In this document: positions 46,011-54,502 of the stretch, piece after piece
Layout of the letters: each line of letters opens with the position of its first letter
Position numbering within the stretch: position 1 is the first letter of the stretch
DNA from: Bradyrhizobium diversitatis
GTDB taxonomy: Bacteria; Pseudomonadota; Alphaproteobacteria; Rhizobiales; Xanthobacteraceae
NCBI RefSeq assembly: GCF_016031635.1
Contig: NZ_JACEGD010000004.1
Span: 1-64,000, forward strand
Direction: 5' to 3'
Length of the DNA: 64,000 bases
Notes under the pieces: model-generated
The model's database searches: none
What the model was told of the DNA's origin: nothing
What the model saw: the letters and a program-made list of their open reading frames with translations, nothing else
Program-made: the position numbers and the translations under genes

Positions 46011-46224
46011 TTAGACGGAGGACGGACGTCGGCGGGATGGATGGTCTTACGACACGCTCAGAGCGATTTTGTTCCAGCCCTGCAACGGGGAGATGAAAAA
46101 GTATGAGGCGGCCAAAATGAGGGAGTCTCCGCGAGGACGGTGACCGACAGCCTCGCAATCTCCTCCGCGTCATTGCGAGCACAGCGAGAGTTCTGCGTAT
46201 GTCAGCCAGAGCGACCAGTGGCAG

Positions 46225-46281
46225 GCCCTCACTCGCCACGCTTCGCGTGTCGGCCTCTCCTCGCATGCAAGCGGGAGAGGC
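46225..46281. repeat. REP-like hairpin element
   Basis: An imperfect hairpin (GGCCTCTCCTCGC and GCGGGAGAGGCG, about 46252-46281) follows a smaller dyad CGCCACGC/GCGTGTCG. It is of the same general type as the one at 36346-36480. It lies just beyond the stop of the FAH-family gene at 46289. The rest of 45882-46288 holds only the two dyads and no gene that I can support. Confidence 0.55.
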
Positions 46282-46288
46282 GCAGAAA

Positions 46289-47461
46289 CTAGATCAGCTT
46301 CCGTTGCGCCAGGTTCTTCATCAGCGCGCCGATGCCAAACGTCCACGGCTCGCACTCGTCGCTGGTGCGCATGCGGTTGACGAGCTTGCCGAGCTCGGGC
46401 GCGGAGATCGTGACGATGTCGCCGCGCTTGTGGGTGAACCCCTGCCCCGGCGCATCGCGATCCTTGACCGGTGCGAACATCGTTCCCAGGAACAGCACGA
46501 AGCCATCAGGGTATTGATGGATCTTGCCGATGGTCTGCGCAACCAGATCGGTCGGATCGCGGCTGATCTTGCTGATCGAGGAATGGCCGTCGAGGACGAA
46601 GCCGTCCGTGCCCGTGACATTCAAGCCGATGTCCAGCTTGCGCGCGTCGTCGAGTGAGAACGTATCGTCGAACAGGCGCAGCAGCGGGCCGATTGCGCAG
46701 GACGCGTTGTTGTCCTTGGCCTTCGACAGCAGCAGCGCAGAACGGCCCTCGAAATCGCGGAGGTTGACGTCGTTACCGAGCGCCCCGCCGACGATCTTGC
46801 CGCGGCTGGAGACGAACAGCACGAGTTCCGGCTCGGGATTGTTCCAGGTCGATTTCGGATGCAGGCCGGCGTCCATGCCGGTGCCGACCGACGACAGCGT
46901 CGGCGCCTTGGTGAAGACTTCAGCGTCGGGGCCGATGCCGACCTCGAGATACTGGCTCCAGGCGTTCTGATCGATCAGCACCTGCTTCAGGTGCATCGCC
47001 TGGTCCGAGCCCGGCTTGAGCTTGGACAGATCGTCGCCGATCAGCCGGGTGACTTCTTTGCGGATCGCCTCGGCCGAGGCCGGGTTGCCCTTGGCCCGCT
47101 CCTCGATGACGCGCTCCAGCATCGAGATGGCGAAGGTGACGCCCGCAGCCTTCAATGTCTGGAGATCGACCGGTGCAAGCAACCACGGCTTTTTCGGGTC
47201 ACGCCCGTCGGGTGCCGTGTTGGCAACGATTGCTTCGAGATCGCCGATACGTTCACCCTTGGCCGCAGCAAGCGCCTGGGCGGGATTGTCATCTTCGCAG
47301 AGCGCGCTGATGGTCGGGAATCTCGCGGTGACATCGAACACGCCGTCGCCGCGCACGGCGACCACGGCCGGACCATTGACCTGCGGCAGCCAGACGCGGC
47401 CGGCCAATGTTCCCCGCGTGCCATCCTCGGGGAGAAGATCCTTCACAGTCAATGTCGTCAT
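46289..47461 (-). CDS. FAH-family protein, 2-keto-3-deoxy-sugar-acid dehydratase-like
   Basis: The product is 390 aa. The C-terminal FAH fold shows NNPEPELVLFVSSRGKIVGG and GNDVNLRDFEGRSALLLSKA, which carry the metal-ligand Glu/Asp set. The N-terminal half (VKDLLPEDGTRGTLAGRVWL and FDVTARFPTISALCEDDNPA) matches the XylX/KdaD type of 2-keto-3-deoxy-pentonate dehydratase. GAGGAC lies upstream of the ATG at 47461. With the upstream dehydrogenase, lactonase and importers it suggests an oxidative arabinose/galactose route. The aldonate dehydratase is not in the window. Confidence 0.75.
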   Translation of the reverse strand: MTTLTVKDLLPEDGTRGTLAGRVWLPQVNGPAVVAVRGDGVFDVTARFPTISALCEDDNPAQALAAAKGERIGDLEAIVANTAPDGRDPKKPWLLAPVDLQTLKAAGVTFAISMLERVIEERAKGNPASAEAIRKEVTRLIGDDLSKLKPGSDQAMHLKQVLIDQNAWSQYLEVGIGPDAEVFTKAPTLSSVGTGMDAGLHPKSTWNNPEPELVLFVSSRGKIVGGALGNDVNLRDFEGRSALLLSKAKDNNASCAIGPLLRLFDDTFSLDDARKLDIGLNVTGTDGFVLDGHSSISKISRDPTDLVAQTIGKIHQYPDGFVLFLGTMFAPVKDRDAPGQGFTHKRGDIVTISAPELGKLVNRMRTSDECEPWTFGIGALMKNLAQRKLI

Positions 47462-47572
47462 GGCCGGCGTCCTCGCTGTTTCTAAGGACCGGCCGCACTC
47501 GAAGACGGCCGATCGCATTGGCGAAGACCAATAAACGTCTGGCGGGGGAAGTCCAGAGTGGCAACGAGGCGG

Positions 47573-48550
47573 CTATGCCCCTGCCCGCGCCTTGCGGGCT
47601 GCGATCTGCTGCAGCGCCCAGCGTGCGTTCTTGCGGACATCGGGATCGGGATCGTCGGCGATCACCACCAGGAACGCCTCGCCGTCAGGATGGGCGATCT
47701 CGCCGAGCGCGGCGGCCGCCTCCTTGCGCAAGTTCGCCTGGTCATGGTTGATGCAATTGCCAATCGGGCGTACCGCGCGCTCGACCTTCATCCTGCCGAG
47801 GCTGCGAATGGCCTTGAGCCGCACCTGCCAGAATTCGTCGGCGAGCGAGCCGACGAGCTGATCGGCCGCGAGCGAACCGTTGGCGTTGAGACCCAGCGTT
47901 TCCGCAGCCATCTCGCGGACCATCCAATCCGAGTCCTTCAGCGCGCGCGTGATCGTCTCTGCCGCGGGCTTCATCTGCGAGAAAGCCAACGCGCTGACCG
48001 CGGCGCGGCGGACATGGGCGTCGGGATCGTTGATCAGCGCGGTCAGCGCCGGGATCGATTCTTCCAGCTTGAGGAAGCCGATCACGCCGATCGCCTGCAC
48101 GCGCACGGCGGCATCGGCATCCTGGAGTGCTTCCAGCGCCGGCTTGAGCGTGTCCTTGCAGCGCAATTCCCTCAGCGCACGCAGCGCGCCCATGCGGACG
48201 AAGGCGTGTGCGTGCTTGACCAGCGGCAGGATGATCCCGGCGCAGGCCGGATCCTTGAACTCGGCCATGCTGTCGGCCGCCGCGGCTGCGACGATTCTCT
48301 CGGGATCGACCAGCAGCTTCACCAGCGCGCTCGCCGCCTCCGGCCCGTCGAACTCGCCGAGCGCCATCGCGACCTGCTGGCGAACGCCGCTGTCGGGATC
48401 GGCAACCAGCTTGGCGAGATGCGCGACCGCGGCGGGATCGCCGGAATGGCCGAGCGCGATGATGGCGACGCGACGCTCGGCGGGATCGGCCGCCTGCAGC
48501 CGCTCGTCAGCGTCGTCGAGGTCGTCATAGGACTCGAACGGGCCCGACAT
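47573..48550 (-). CDS. HEAT-repeat protein
   Basis: The product is 325 aa built almost wholly of about ten HEAT/PBS-type repeats of about 31 residues, for example DPAERRVAIIALGHSGDPAA and DPDAHVRRAAVSALAFSQMK. No signal peptide or cofactor motif. HEAT proteins of this type act as scaffolds or lyase-like subunits. It starts 2 bp before the ferredoxin stop, so it belongs to the flavoprotein-ferredoxin unit. Function unknown; a docking role is only a guess. Confidence 0.85.
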   Translation of the reverse strand: MSGPFESYDDLDDADERLQAADPAERRVAIIALGHSGDPAAVAHLAKLVADPDSGVRQQVAMALGEFDGPEAASALVKLLVDPERIVAAAAADSMAEFKDPACAGIILPLVKHAHAFVRMGALRALRELRCKDTLKPALEALQDADAAVRVQAIGVIGFLKLEESIPALTALINDPDAHVRRAAVSALAFSQMKPAAETITRALKDSDWMVREMAAETLGLNANGSLAADQLVGSLADEFWQVRLKAIRSLGRMKVERAVRPIGNCINHDQANLRKEAAAALGEIAHPDGEAFLVVIADDPDPDVRKNARWALQQIAARKARAGA

Positions 48551-48552
48551 GA

Positions 48553-48786
48553 TCACCTCAACAGATAGGGAATGTTGACGGTGACGGCACCGGTCGGGCA
48601 ATCGGCTTCGCAGGGCATGCAATACCAACACTCGTCATAGGCCATGTAGGCCTTGTTGGTCATGTCGCTGATGCGCAGGACGTCGAGCGGGCACACGTCG
48701 ACGCAGACGGTGCAACCCTTGTCAGCGATGCATTTGGCGTCGTCGACGACCACCGGGACCGATGTCTGATAGGATGCGAGAGGCAT
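48553..48786 (-). CDS. Small 4Fe-4S ferredoxin (AprB-like)
   Basis: The product is 77 aa. Two clusters are visible: CIADKGCTVCVDVCP and CWYCMPCEADCP, with eight Cys ligands in the bacterial 2x[4Fe-4S] pattern. The second cluster and the GAVTV ending resemble the ferredoxin domain of AprB, although AprB is about twice as long. The ATG at 48786 is preferred over a longer frame that would overlap the flavoprotein. It sits between the flavoprotein and HEAT genes and probably passes electrons to or from the flavoprotein. Confidence 0.88.
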   Translation of the reverse strand: MPLASYQTSVPVVVDDAKCIADKGCTVCVDVCPLDVLRISDMTNKAYMAYDECWYCMPCEADCPTGAVTVNIPYLLR

Positions 48787-48814
48787 TTGATGTCTCCTGT
48801 TGTGTTCTGGTGCG

Positions 48815-50560
48815 TCAGGCCGAGGCGCGGATGCGCTGCTTGTCGTACAGATCCTTCTCGTCGTCGGCGATCGGCACGACATAGGGTTCGACGGCGCGCT
48901 TCTCGCTGGTCATCTTGCCGTCGCACTTAGACAGCAGCGTGTGGCAGAACCAGTTCTCGTTGTCCTTCTCCGGAAAATCCGTGCGCCAGTGATAGAGGCC
49001 CCAGCGGCTTTCCTCACGATAGAGCGAGGCGTGCGCGGCCATGTCGGCGCAGTCCATGATCGACTGCACTTCGAGGGCGCGGAGCAGCTCATGCGCGTTG
49101 CGCGCGATCATGCGCTCCTGCATGTCCTCCCGCGCTTCGGCGAGGCGGCGCATCCCGAGCTCGTATTTGCGCGTGACCTTCGGCGGCTGGAGATAGTCGT
49201 TGACCAGGCGCCGGGTCTTGTACTCGATCTGGTTCGGCGGAATGCCGTCCTCTCGCCTGGTCGGCGCCATCACGCGCTCACGCTCCAGTGCGACGTCGGC
49301 GGCGTCGAACTCCGCGAAGTCATGGCTGTCGGCGAACTCCATCGCGTCAATTCCAGCGACCGAGCCGTTGGTGAAGGCGCCAAGCATGTAGTTGTGCGGC
49401 ACGCTCGCCATGTCGCCGGCGGCGTAGAGGCCGGGCACGGTTGTGCGCGCATTATCGTCGACGAACACGCCGGAGGCGCTGTGACCGGAGCAGAAGCCGA
49501 TCTCGGAGATGTGCATCTCGATCGACTCGCTGCGGTAATCGACCCCGCGTCCCTGCTGAAACAGCCCGCGCGTCGGACGCTCCACCTTGTGCAGCGTGGA
49601 CTCGATCTCGGAGATGGTGTCGGGGTGAAGATGCTTGAGCTGGAGAAACACCGGGCCCTTGCCGGACAGGAGCTCGTTGTAAAACTCCAGCATCATCTGG
49701 CCGGACCAATAGTCACATTCGATGAAGCGCGAGCCTTCGTTGTTCGCCGTATATGCGCCGAACGGACCGGCGACATAGGCGCAGGCCGGGCCGTTATAGT
49801 CTTTGATCAGCGGGTTGATCTGGAAGCATTCGAGGTTCGCGAGCGCGGCGCCGGCGTGATAGGCCATGGCGTAGCCGTCGCCGGAATTGGCGGCATTCTC
49901 ATAGGTGCCGAACATGTAGCCGGAGGTTGGCAGGCCCAGGCGGCCGGCGGCGCCCATGCAGAGGATCACGGCCTTGGCCTTGATCACCAGCATCTCGGCG
50001 GTGCGGGTGTTGACACTGACGGCCCCCGCGATGCGACCATCGGCGGACTTCAGCAGCCGCGTCGCCATGTAGCGGTTGGAGATCAGGATGCGGGCCCGAC
50101 GAAGTTGGCGGTACAGCGCCTTCTTCACGGTCTCGCCGTTCGGCATCGGCAGCACATAGGTGCCGATGTGGTGCACCTTCTTGACGGCGTAGTCGCCGTT
50201 CTCGTTCTTCAGGAAGCGGATGCCAAAGCTGTCCAGTTCCTCGATGATCTTGTAGCAATTCTGCGCGTATTTATAGACCGCCTTCTGGTCGACGATGCCG
50301 TCGTTGGCAATGGTGATTTCCTTGGTGTATTGCTCCGGCGTCGCATAACCGGGGATGACGGCGTTGTTCAGCCCGTCCATGCCCATCGAGATCGCCCCGG
50401 AGCGCTTGACATTGGCTTTTTCGAGCAGAACGACATTGGCCTTCGGGTTCTTCAGCTTCGCCTTCAGCGCCGCCATCGGGCCGGCCGTGCCGCCGCCGAT
50501 CACCAGCACATCGCAGGAAACCTCCGAAAGTCCGTCGACGATCTGATCTAGTGCCATCAC
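48815..50560 (-). CDS. FAD flavoprotein of AprA/fumarate-reductase type
   Basis: The product is 581 aa. The FAD-binding motif is VLVIGGGTAGPMAALKAKLK, and later blocks GLYAAGDMASVPHNYMLGAF and TNGSVAGIDAMEFADSHDF match the fumarate reductase/succinate dehydrogenase/adenylylsulfate reductase A family. The length and the paired small ferredoxin fit the AprA side better than SdhA, which pairs with different subunits. It is the first gene of the flavoprotein-ferredoxin-HEAT unit. AprA interconverts APS and sulfite; whether this enzyme does so is unknown. Confidence 0.82.
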   Translation of the reverse strand: MMALDQIVDGLSEVSCDVLVIGGGTAGPMAALKAKLKNPKANVVLLEKANVKRSGAISMGMDGLNNAVIPGYATPEQYTKEITIANDGIVDQKAVYKYAQNCYKIIEELDSFGIRFLKNENGDYAVKKVHHIGTYVLPMPNGETVKKALYRQLRRARILISNRYMATRLLKSADGRIAGAVSVNTRTAEMLVIKAKAVILCMGAAGRLGLPTSGYMFGTYENAANSGDGYAMAYHAGAALANLECFQINPLIKDYNGPACAYVAGPFGAYTANNEGSRFIECDYWSGQMMLEFYNELLSGKGPVFLQLKHLHPDTISEIESTLHKVERPTRGLFQQGRGVDYRSESIEMHISEIGFCSGHSASGVFVDDNARTTVPGLYAAGDMASVPHNYMLGAFTNGSVAGIDAMEFADSHDFAEFDAADVALERERVMAPTRREDGIPPNQIEYKTRRLVNDYLQPPKVTRKYELGMRRLAEAREDMQERMIARNAHELLRALEVQSIMDCADMAAHASLYREESRWGLYHWRTDFPEKDNENWFCHTLLSKCDGKMTSEKRAVEPYVVPIADDEKDLYDKQRIRASA

Positions 50561-50627
50561 TTGCTCCTGGTTCGCCGATGGTCGGCGCCTTTGCGTCAGA
50601 TTTGTTCAGGCGGCGTCCGGGCGATAG

Positions 50628-50637
50628 CAATTAGTTG
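50628..50637 (-). promoter_or_regulatory. Shared motif copy B, upstream of flavoprotein
   Basis: On the minus strand it reads CAACTAATTG, 67 bp before the flavoprotein start. It matches copies at 51575-51584 exactly and 52985-52994 in nine of ten bases. It lies in the short gap between the fpr stop (50660) and the flavoprotein gene. Confidence 0.5.
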
Positions 50638-50659
50638 TCGCCGGGATGCGATTTGCGCC

Positions 50660-51433
50660 TCAGCGCTCGACGAAGGCCTTTTCGATGACGAAATGACCGG
50701 GCTCGCTATGGTTGCCCTCCACGAAGCCGCGCGCGGAGAACATGTCGTGCAGTTCCTCCAGCATCGCGGGGCTGCCACAAAGCATGATACGGTCGGTCTC
50801 GATATCGAGGCCGGATTGCTCGATATCGTCAAAAAGCTGGTTCGAGGCGATCAGGTCGGTGATGCGGCCGCGGTTCCGGAACGGCTCGCGGGTGACGGTC
50901 GGGTAGTAGACCAGCTTGTCGCGGATCTGCGGGCCGAAGAATTCGTGGTTGTGCAGACCAGCGACGACGTGCTCGCCATAGGCGAGCTCGGAGACCTGGC
51001 GGCAGCCATGGGCAAGCACGATGGTCTCGTAGTTCTCGTAGACGTCGGGGTCCTTGATCAGGCTGGCGAACGGCGCCAGGCCCGTTCCGGTCGACAGCAG
51101 CAGCAGACGCTTTCCCGGAATGAGATTGCCGGTGATCAGCGTCCCCGTCGCCTTGCGGCCGACCAGGATGATGTCCCCTTCCTTGATCCTCTGGAGGCGC
51201 GAGGTCAGCGGACCGTCCTGCACCTTGATCGAGAAGAATTCGAGCGCCTCCTCGTGGTTGGCGCTGGCCATGCTGTAGGCCCGCATCAACGGCTTGCCCT
51301 CGACCTCCAGGCCGATCATCGCGAACTGGCCGTTCTGGAAACGAAAGCCGGGATCGCGCGTTGCGGTGAAGCTGAACAGGGACTCGGTCCAGTGCCTGAC
51401 CGACAGAACCGTTTCCTTCTGAAATGCACTCAT
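50660..51433 (-). CDS. fpr: Ferredoxin-NADP reductase
   Basis: The product is 257 aa. The FAD motif is RAYSMAS and the NADP-binding blocks are LLLLSTGTGLAPFASLI and IMLCGSPAMLEELH. It ends VIEKAFVER, the terminal pattern of Fpr. GAAGGAGAG lies before the ATG at 51433. It lies 99 bp upstream of the flavoprotein gene on the same strand and would link NADPH to the small ferredoxin. Confidence 0.9.
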   Translation of the reverse strand: MSAFQKETVLSVRHWTESLFSFTATRDPGFRFQNGQFAMIGLEVEGKPLMRAYSMASANHEEALEFFSIKVQDGPLTSRLQRIKEGDIILVGRKATGTLITGNLIPGKRLLLLSTGTGLAPFASLIKDPDVYENYETIVLAHGCRQVSELAYGEHVVAGLHNHEFFGPQIRDKLVYYPTVTREPFRNRGRITDLIASNQLFDDIEQSGLDIETDRIMLCGSPAMLEELHDMFSARGFVEGNHSEPGHFVIEKAFVER

Positions 51434-51511
51434 GCTCTCTCCTTCGCGATCGATGGCGCAGAAGATTTCGGAGAGGGACGAGTCCGGCAATGTGGAAGTG
51501 AAATTCCTGGT

Positions 51512-51521
51512 CGATTAGTTT
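51512..51521 (-). promoter_or_regulatory. Shared motif copy D, upstream of fpr
   Basis: On the minus strand it reads AAACTAATCG, 78 bp before the fpr start. It differs from copy C (52985-52994, CAACTAATCG) only in its first base. It lies in the divergent gap between fpr and the DUF971 gene. Confidence 0.4.
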
Positions 51522-51574
51522 CACATTTCGCGAGCTATGACTGAAGGCAAGGCGCCCGATCACGCCTACGCCGG

Positions 51575-51584
51575 CAATTAGTTG
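51575..51584. promoter_or_regulatory. Shared motif copy A, fpr/DUF971 divergent gap
   Basis: Plus strand CAATTAGTTG, minus strand CAACTAATTG, identical to copy B. It lies 49 bp before the DUF971 start and about 141 bp before fpr. Its near-palindromic form means it may serve both divergent genes. Confidence 0.45.
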
Positions 51585-51632
51585 CTATTCGTGCGCGCCC
51601 GCACCGACATAGATTGAAGTCGGAGGTTCGTC

Positions 51633-51935
51633 ATGACCATGACCTTGGTGGCACCTGCTATCGCCGACTATGAAGCCAGCGCCGATCTCGCCGCGCTGCT
51701 GGTCCGCACGACACAGGACGACGCGCTCAGCGTTTCTGCCGAAACACTCCGCCTCTCCTGCAAATGCGCCCACTGCACCCGTGCCCGCTTCGACGGCCAC
51801 TTCCCCGACAGGTTTCCCGGCATCGCCATCACCGAGATCGGCGATCTCGGTTACGGGCTGAACATCTCGTTCTCGGATGGGCATGCTCGGGGGATCTACC
51901 CGAAGCCGTATCTGCTGAGCCTGGCGGGGTGTTGA
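51633..51935 (+). CDS. DUF971-type small protein
   Basis: The product is 100 aa. It has the DUF971 layout (the gamma-butyrobetaine hydroxylase-like N-terminal domain): LRLSCKCAHCTR, GIAITEIGDLGYGLNISFSD and GHARGIYPKPYLLSLA. Three Cys (CKCAHC) could bind a metal or Fe-S species; proteins of this type occur in Fe-S assembly contexts. It is divergent from fpr and followed by an intergenic element. Function unknown. Confidence 0.75.
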   Translation: MTMTLVAPAIADYEASADLAALLVRTTQDDALSVSAETLRLSCKCAHCTRARFDGHFPDRFPGIAITEIGDLGYGLNISFSDGHARGIYPKPYLLSLAGC

Positions 51936-51950
51936 CCCCATAACTTAGTC

Positions 51951-52048
51951 GTCATTCCGGGGCGCCCGAAGGGCGAGCCCGGAATCCATAGCCCCGGCTC
52001 GTGGTTATGGGTTCCGGGCCTGCGCGCTTTGCGCGCATCCGGAATGAC
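51951..52048. repeat. GTCATTCC-ended intergenic element
   Basis: The ends are an inverted pair: GTCATTCCGG (51951-51960) and CCGGAATGAC (52039-52048). The inside holds further dyads (CCCGGAATCCATA, TATGGGTTCCGGG). It is 98 bp and of the same class as 59458-59536. It lies between the DUF971 and Crp-family genes, with no coding. Confidence 0.8.
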
Positions 52049-52125
52049 GCAGCAAGTAAATCGCTCCCCATCTGGCACGGACATTGCTCCTCTTTAGAAC
52101 GATTTGAACGTTCCGGAGGCAGACG

Positions 52126-52899
52126 ATGTTGCAGGCCGCCAATGTGGTTCGTGGGCCCATTCCCCCGACAGTCCGGCCTGCCGGCAGCTCCTCGCTGCTG
52201 CTCACTGAAAACCAACGATGGATCGGCGGGCCGCCGCCGCTGATGGACAAGCTCTCTCCACGCGAGCGGGAGTTGGTGCTCAAGCAGGGCCGCCGCAAGG
52301 TGCTCAACCGCGGCCAGACGTTGTTCAGCCAGGGCGGCAAGCATGACGGCATCTGGCTGATCGAGAGCGGCCGCATCCGCGTGTTCTACACTTCGCCGCT
52401 AGGGCGCGAGATCACCCTCGCCTACTGGCATGTCGGCAATTTCGTCGGCGGGCCCGAAGTGTTCGAGGGCACCGTGCACCAATGGTCCGGCGTTGCGTCC
52501 AGCAATTGCAGCGTGGTGCACCTGCCCGGAAAGGAGCTGCGGTCGCTTGCCGCAGAGATCCCGAACCTCGCGATCGGCCTCATCGAAGGCCTCACGTTCA
52601 AGGGCAAATGCTATTCGGCCCTGGCCCAGATGCTGGGAACGCGCTCGATCACGCAGCGTCTTGCGCACCTGTTGCTACACCTCGTCGAGCTCTATGGCGT
52701 CGACGACGCCGACGGCACTGTGATCGCCGCAGCCTTCACCCACGCCGACATCGCCCACATGGTTGGCGCCACAAGGCAATGGGTCACGATCAGTCTGAAG
52801 CGCATGCAGGAGAAGGGAATCGTGGTGACCAAGCGGTCGCAGATCGTGATCTGCCGGACCGACGTGCTGGAGGAGATGCGCGGTCACGCAACTGACTAG
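52126..52899 (+). CDS. Crp/Fnr-family regulator
   Basis: The product is 257 aa. A cyclic-nucleotide-binding-like sensor domain (RRKVLNRGQTLFSQGGKHDG, then GREITLAYWHVGNFVGGPEV) is followed by a Crp-type winged HTH (FTHADIAHMVGATRQWVTIS). It lacks the four-Cys pattern of O2-sensing Fnr; only scattered Cys are seen. GGAGG lies 5 nt before the ATG. It sits inside the flavoprotein/ABC locus and is the natural candidate to bind the shared motif copies, though a Crp site is usually TTG/GTG-like, so this is not proven. Confidence 0.88.
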   Translation: MLQAANVVRGPIPPTVRPAGSSSLLLTENQRWIGGPPPLMDKLSPRERELVLKQGRRKVLNRGQTLFSQGGKHDGIWLIESGRIRVFYTSPLGREITLAYWHVGNFVGGPEVFEGTVHQWSGVASSNCSVVHLPGKELRSLAAEIPNLAIGLIEGLTFKGKCYSALAQMLGTRSITQRLAHLLLHLVELYGVDDADGTVIAAAFTHADIAHMVGATRQWVTISLKRMQEKGIVVTKRSQIVICRTDVLEEMRGHATD

Positions 52900-52984
52900 A
52901 CAAATTTGCGGCCAAGGCGAATGCACAGGCAAGCGGCTTTATAGTGCAGGACTGCCCAAGGCGTATGCAATCAGCCTTTCCCGG

Positions 52985-52994
52985 CAACTAATCG
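52985..52994 (+). promoter_or_regulatory. Shared motif copy C, upstream of binding-protein gene
   Basis: It reads CAACTAATCG and lies 86 bp before the binding-protein start at 53081. It is in the same orientation relative to its gene as copies B and D. The flank CCCGG just before it is also found before copy B on the minus strand. Confidence 0.5.
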
Positions 52995-53080
52995 ACTGCG
53001 AAAGCCACTCCGGATTTGCCCTGTCCACGCCCTCACCCAATCATGGCAACCACAGCACATCCAACCGAATGAGGATGAGA

Positions 53081-54502
53081 ATGGTCCGCCATCTTCCCAC
53101 GCTCTCGATCGCGATGTCGGTGACGTCGCTGGCGCTACTCGTCACGCAACCGGCCTCGGCGGAAACCGTCACGCTCGGCATCGGCACGCAGGACACCACG
53201 ACCAACACGGTGACCGCCGGCGTCGTCATCCGCCAGTTGCGTCTCCTTGAAAAATACCTGCCGAGGGACGGAAAATACGCCAACATCAAGTTCGAGCTGG
53301 AGTGGCAGAATTTCACCTCCGGCCCACCCGTCACCAACGCGATGATGGCGAACAAGCTGCAGATCGGCATGATGGGCGACTATCCGCTGATCGTGAACGG
53401 CTTCACCTTCGAGAGCAATCCGGAGAGCAAGAGCCGGCTGGTCGGCATCGCCGCCTATAGCCTGTCCGGGTCCGGCAATGGCCTCGTCGTCCACAAGGAC
53501 TCGTCCTACTACGATCTCGCCGATCTCAAGGGCAAGCTCGTCAGCGTCCCCTTCGGTTCCGCCGCGCACGGCATGGTTCTGAAGGCGATGCAGGACCGCG
53601 GCTATGCATCCGACTTCTTCCAGCTCGTCAGCCAGAGCCCGGAGGTCGGCTCGACCAATCTCCAGGAGAAGAAGATCGACGCGCACGCCGACTTCGTCCC
53701 CTTCGCCGAGCTGCTGCCCTTCCGCGGCTTCGCGCGAAAGATCTTTGACGGCGTCGAGACGAACTTGCCGACTTTCCACGGTATCGTCGTCCGCACCGAC
53801 TTCGCCGACAAATATCCCGAGGTCGTCGTCGCCTACTTCAAGGCGCTGATTGCCGCCAATCAGTGGCTGCGCGAGGATCCGAAGCTCGCCGCGGAAAAGA
53901 TCCAACAGTGGACCGGCATCAACAAGGAAGTCGTCTACATCTTCCTCGGCCCCGGCGGCAACATGACCACCGATCCCTCGATCAAGCCGGTGCTGATCGA
54001 CGCCGCAACCGCCGACGTCAAGGTGCTGCAGAACCTCGGTCGCATGAAGGAATTCGATCCCAGGAAGTGGGTCGACGACAGCTACGTCCGCAAGGCCTAT
54101 GCCGAGATGAAGCTCGACTATGACGCGCAGCTTGCGAGCACCAGGAACTACGAGGTCTCCGGCGATGACGCCTTCTGCAAGAAGCCGATCGCCGACCCGC
54201 GTAAGGCCGGCGAGGTCTGGGTCGACGATGCCGGAATCATGCCCTTCTCGTCAGCCAGTTGCACGCTCGGCGCCTATGCCGATTACAAGGCCAAGGGCAA
54301 GAAGATCAACGTCGCTTACGTCTTCGATACGACCCGGGGTATCAAGCTGTTCGCCGACCAGGCCTTCTTCGCCGTCGGCAATGGCGATGTCGCACCGTTC
54401 CTGCTGAAGAAGGACGCCGAGGCATACGCGGCCAAGATCAGCGGCAAGGTGCTCGGCTTCGATGACGCGGTAAAGGCGGCAGTCGGCGGAGGCAAGACGT
54501 GA
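53081..54502 (+). CDS. Sulfonate/taurine-type binding protein with NosL-like C-terminal domain
   Basis: The product is 473 aa with a signal peptide (VRHLPTLSIAMSVTSLALLV, then QPASA). Residues to about 370 have the SsuA/TauA/NrtA layout: IRQLRLLEKYLPRDGKYANI, SGSGNGLVVHKDSSYYDLAD and KGKLVSVPFGSAAHGMVLKA. The last 100 residues (about 376-466) are extra. They read NVAYVFDTTRGIKLF, ADQAFFAVGNGDVAPFLLKK and DAEAYAAKISGKVLGFDDA, close to the NosL family of copper-binding proteins. GAGG lies 6 nt before the ATG at 53081. It begins the ABC operon. Confidence 0.82.
   Translation: MVRHLPTLSIAMSVTSLALLVTQPASAETVTLGIGTQDTTTNTVTAGVVIRQLRLLEKYLPRDGKYANIKFELEWQNFTSGPPVTNAMMANKLQIGMMGDYPLIVNGFTFESNPESKSRLVGIAAYSLSGSGNGLVVHKDSSYYDLADLKGKLVSVPFGSAAHGMVLKAMQDRGYASDFFQLVSQSPEVGSTNLQEKKIDAHADFVPFAELLPFRGFARKIFDGVETNLPTFHGIVVRTDFADKYPEVVVAYFKALIAANQWLREDPKLAAEKIQQWTGINKEVVYIFLGPGGNMTTDPSIKPVLIDAATADVKVLQNLGRMKEFDPRKWVDDSYVRKAYAEMKLDYDAQLASTRNYEVSGDDAFCKKPIADPRKAGEVWVDDAGIMPFSSASCTLGAYADYKAKGKKINVAYVFDTTRGIKLFADQAFFAVGNGDVAPFLLKKDAEAYAAKISGKVLGFDDAVKAAVGGGKT

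Noticed and set aside
48800..50551. Plus-strand frame of about 583 codons
   Set aside because: It mirrors the flavoprotein gene on the opposite strand and has no conserved motifs.
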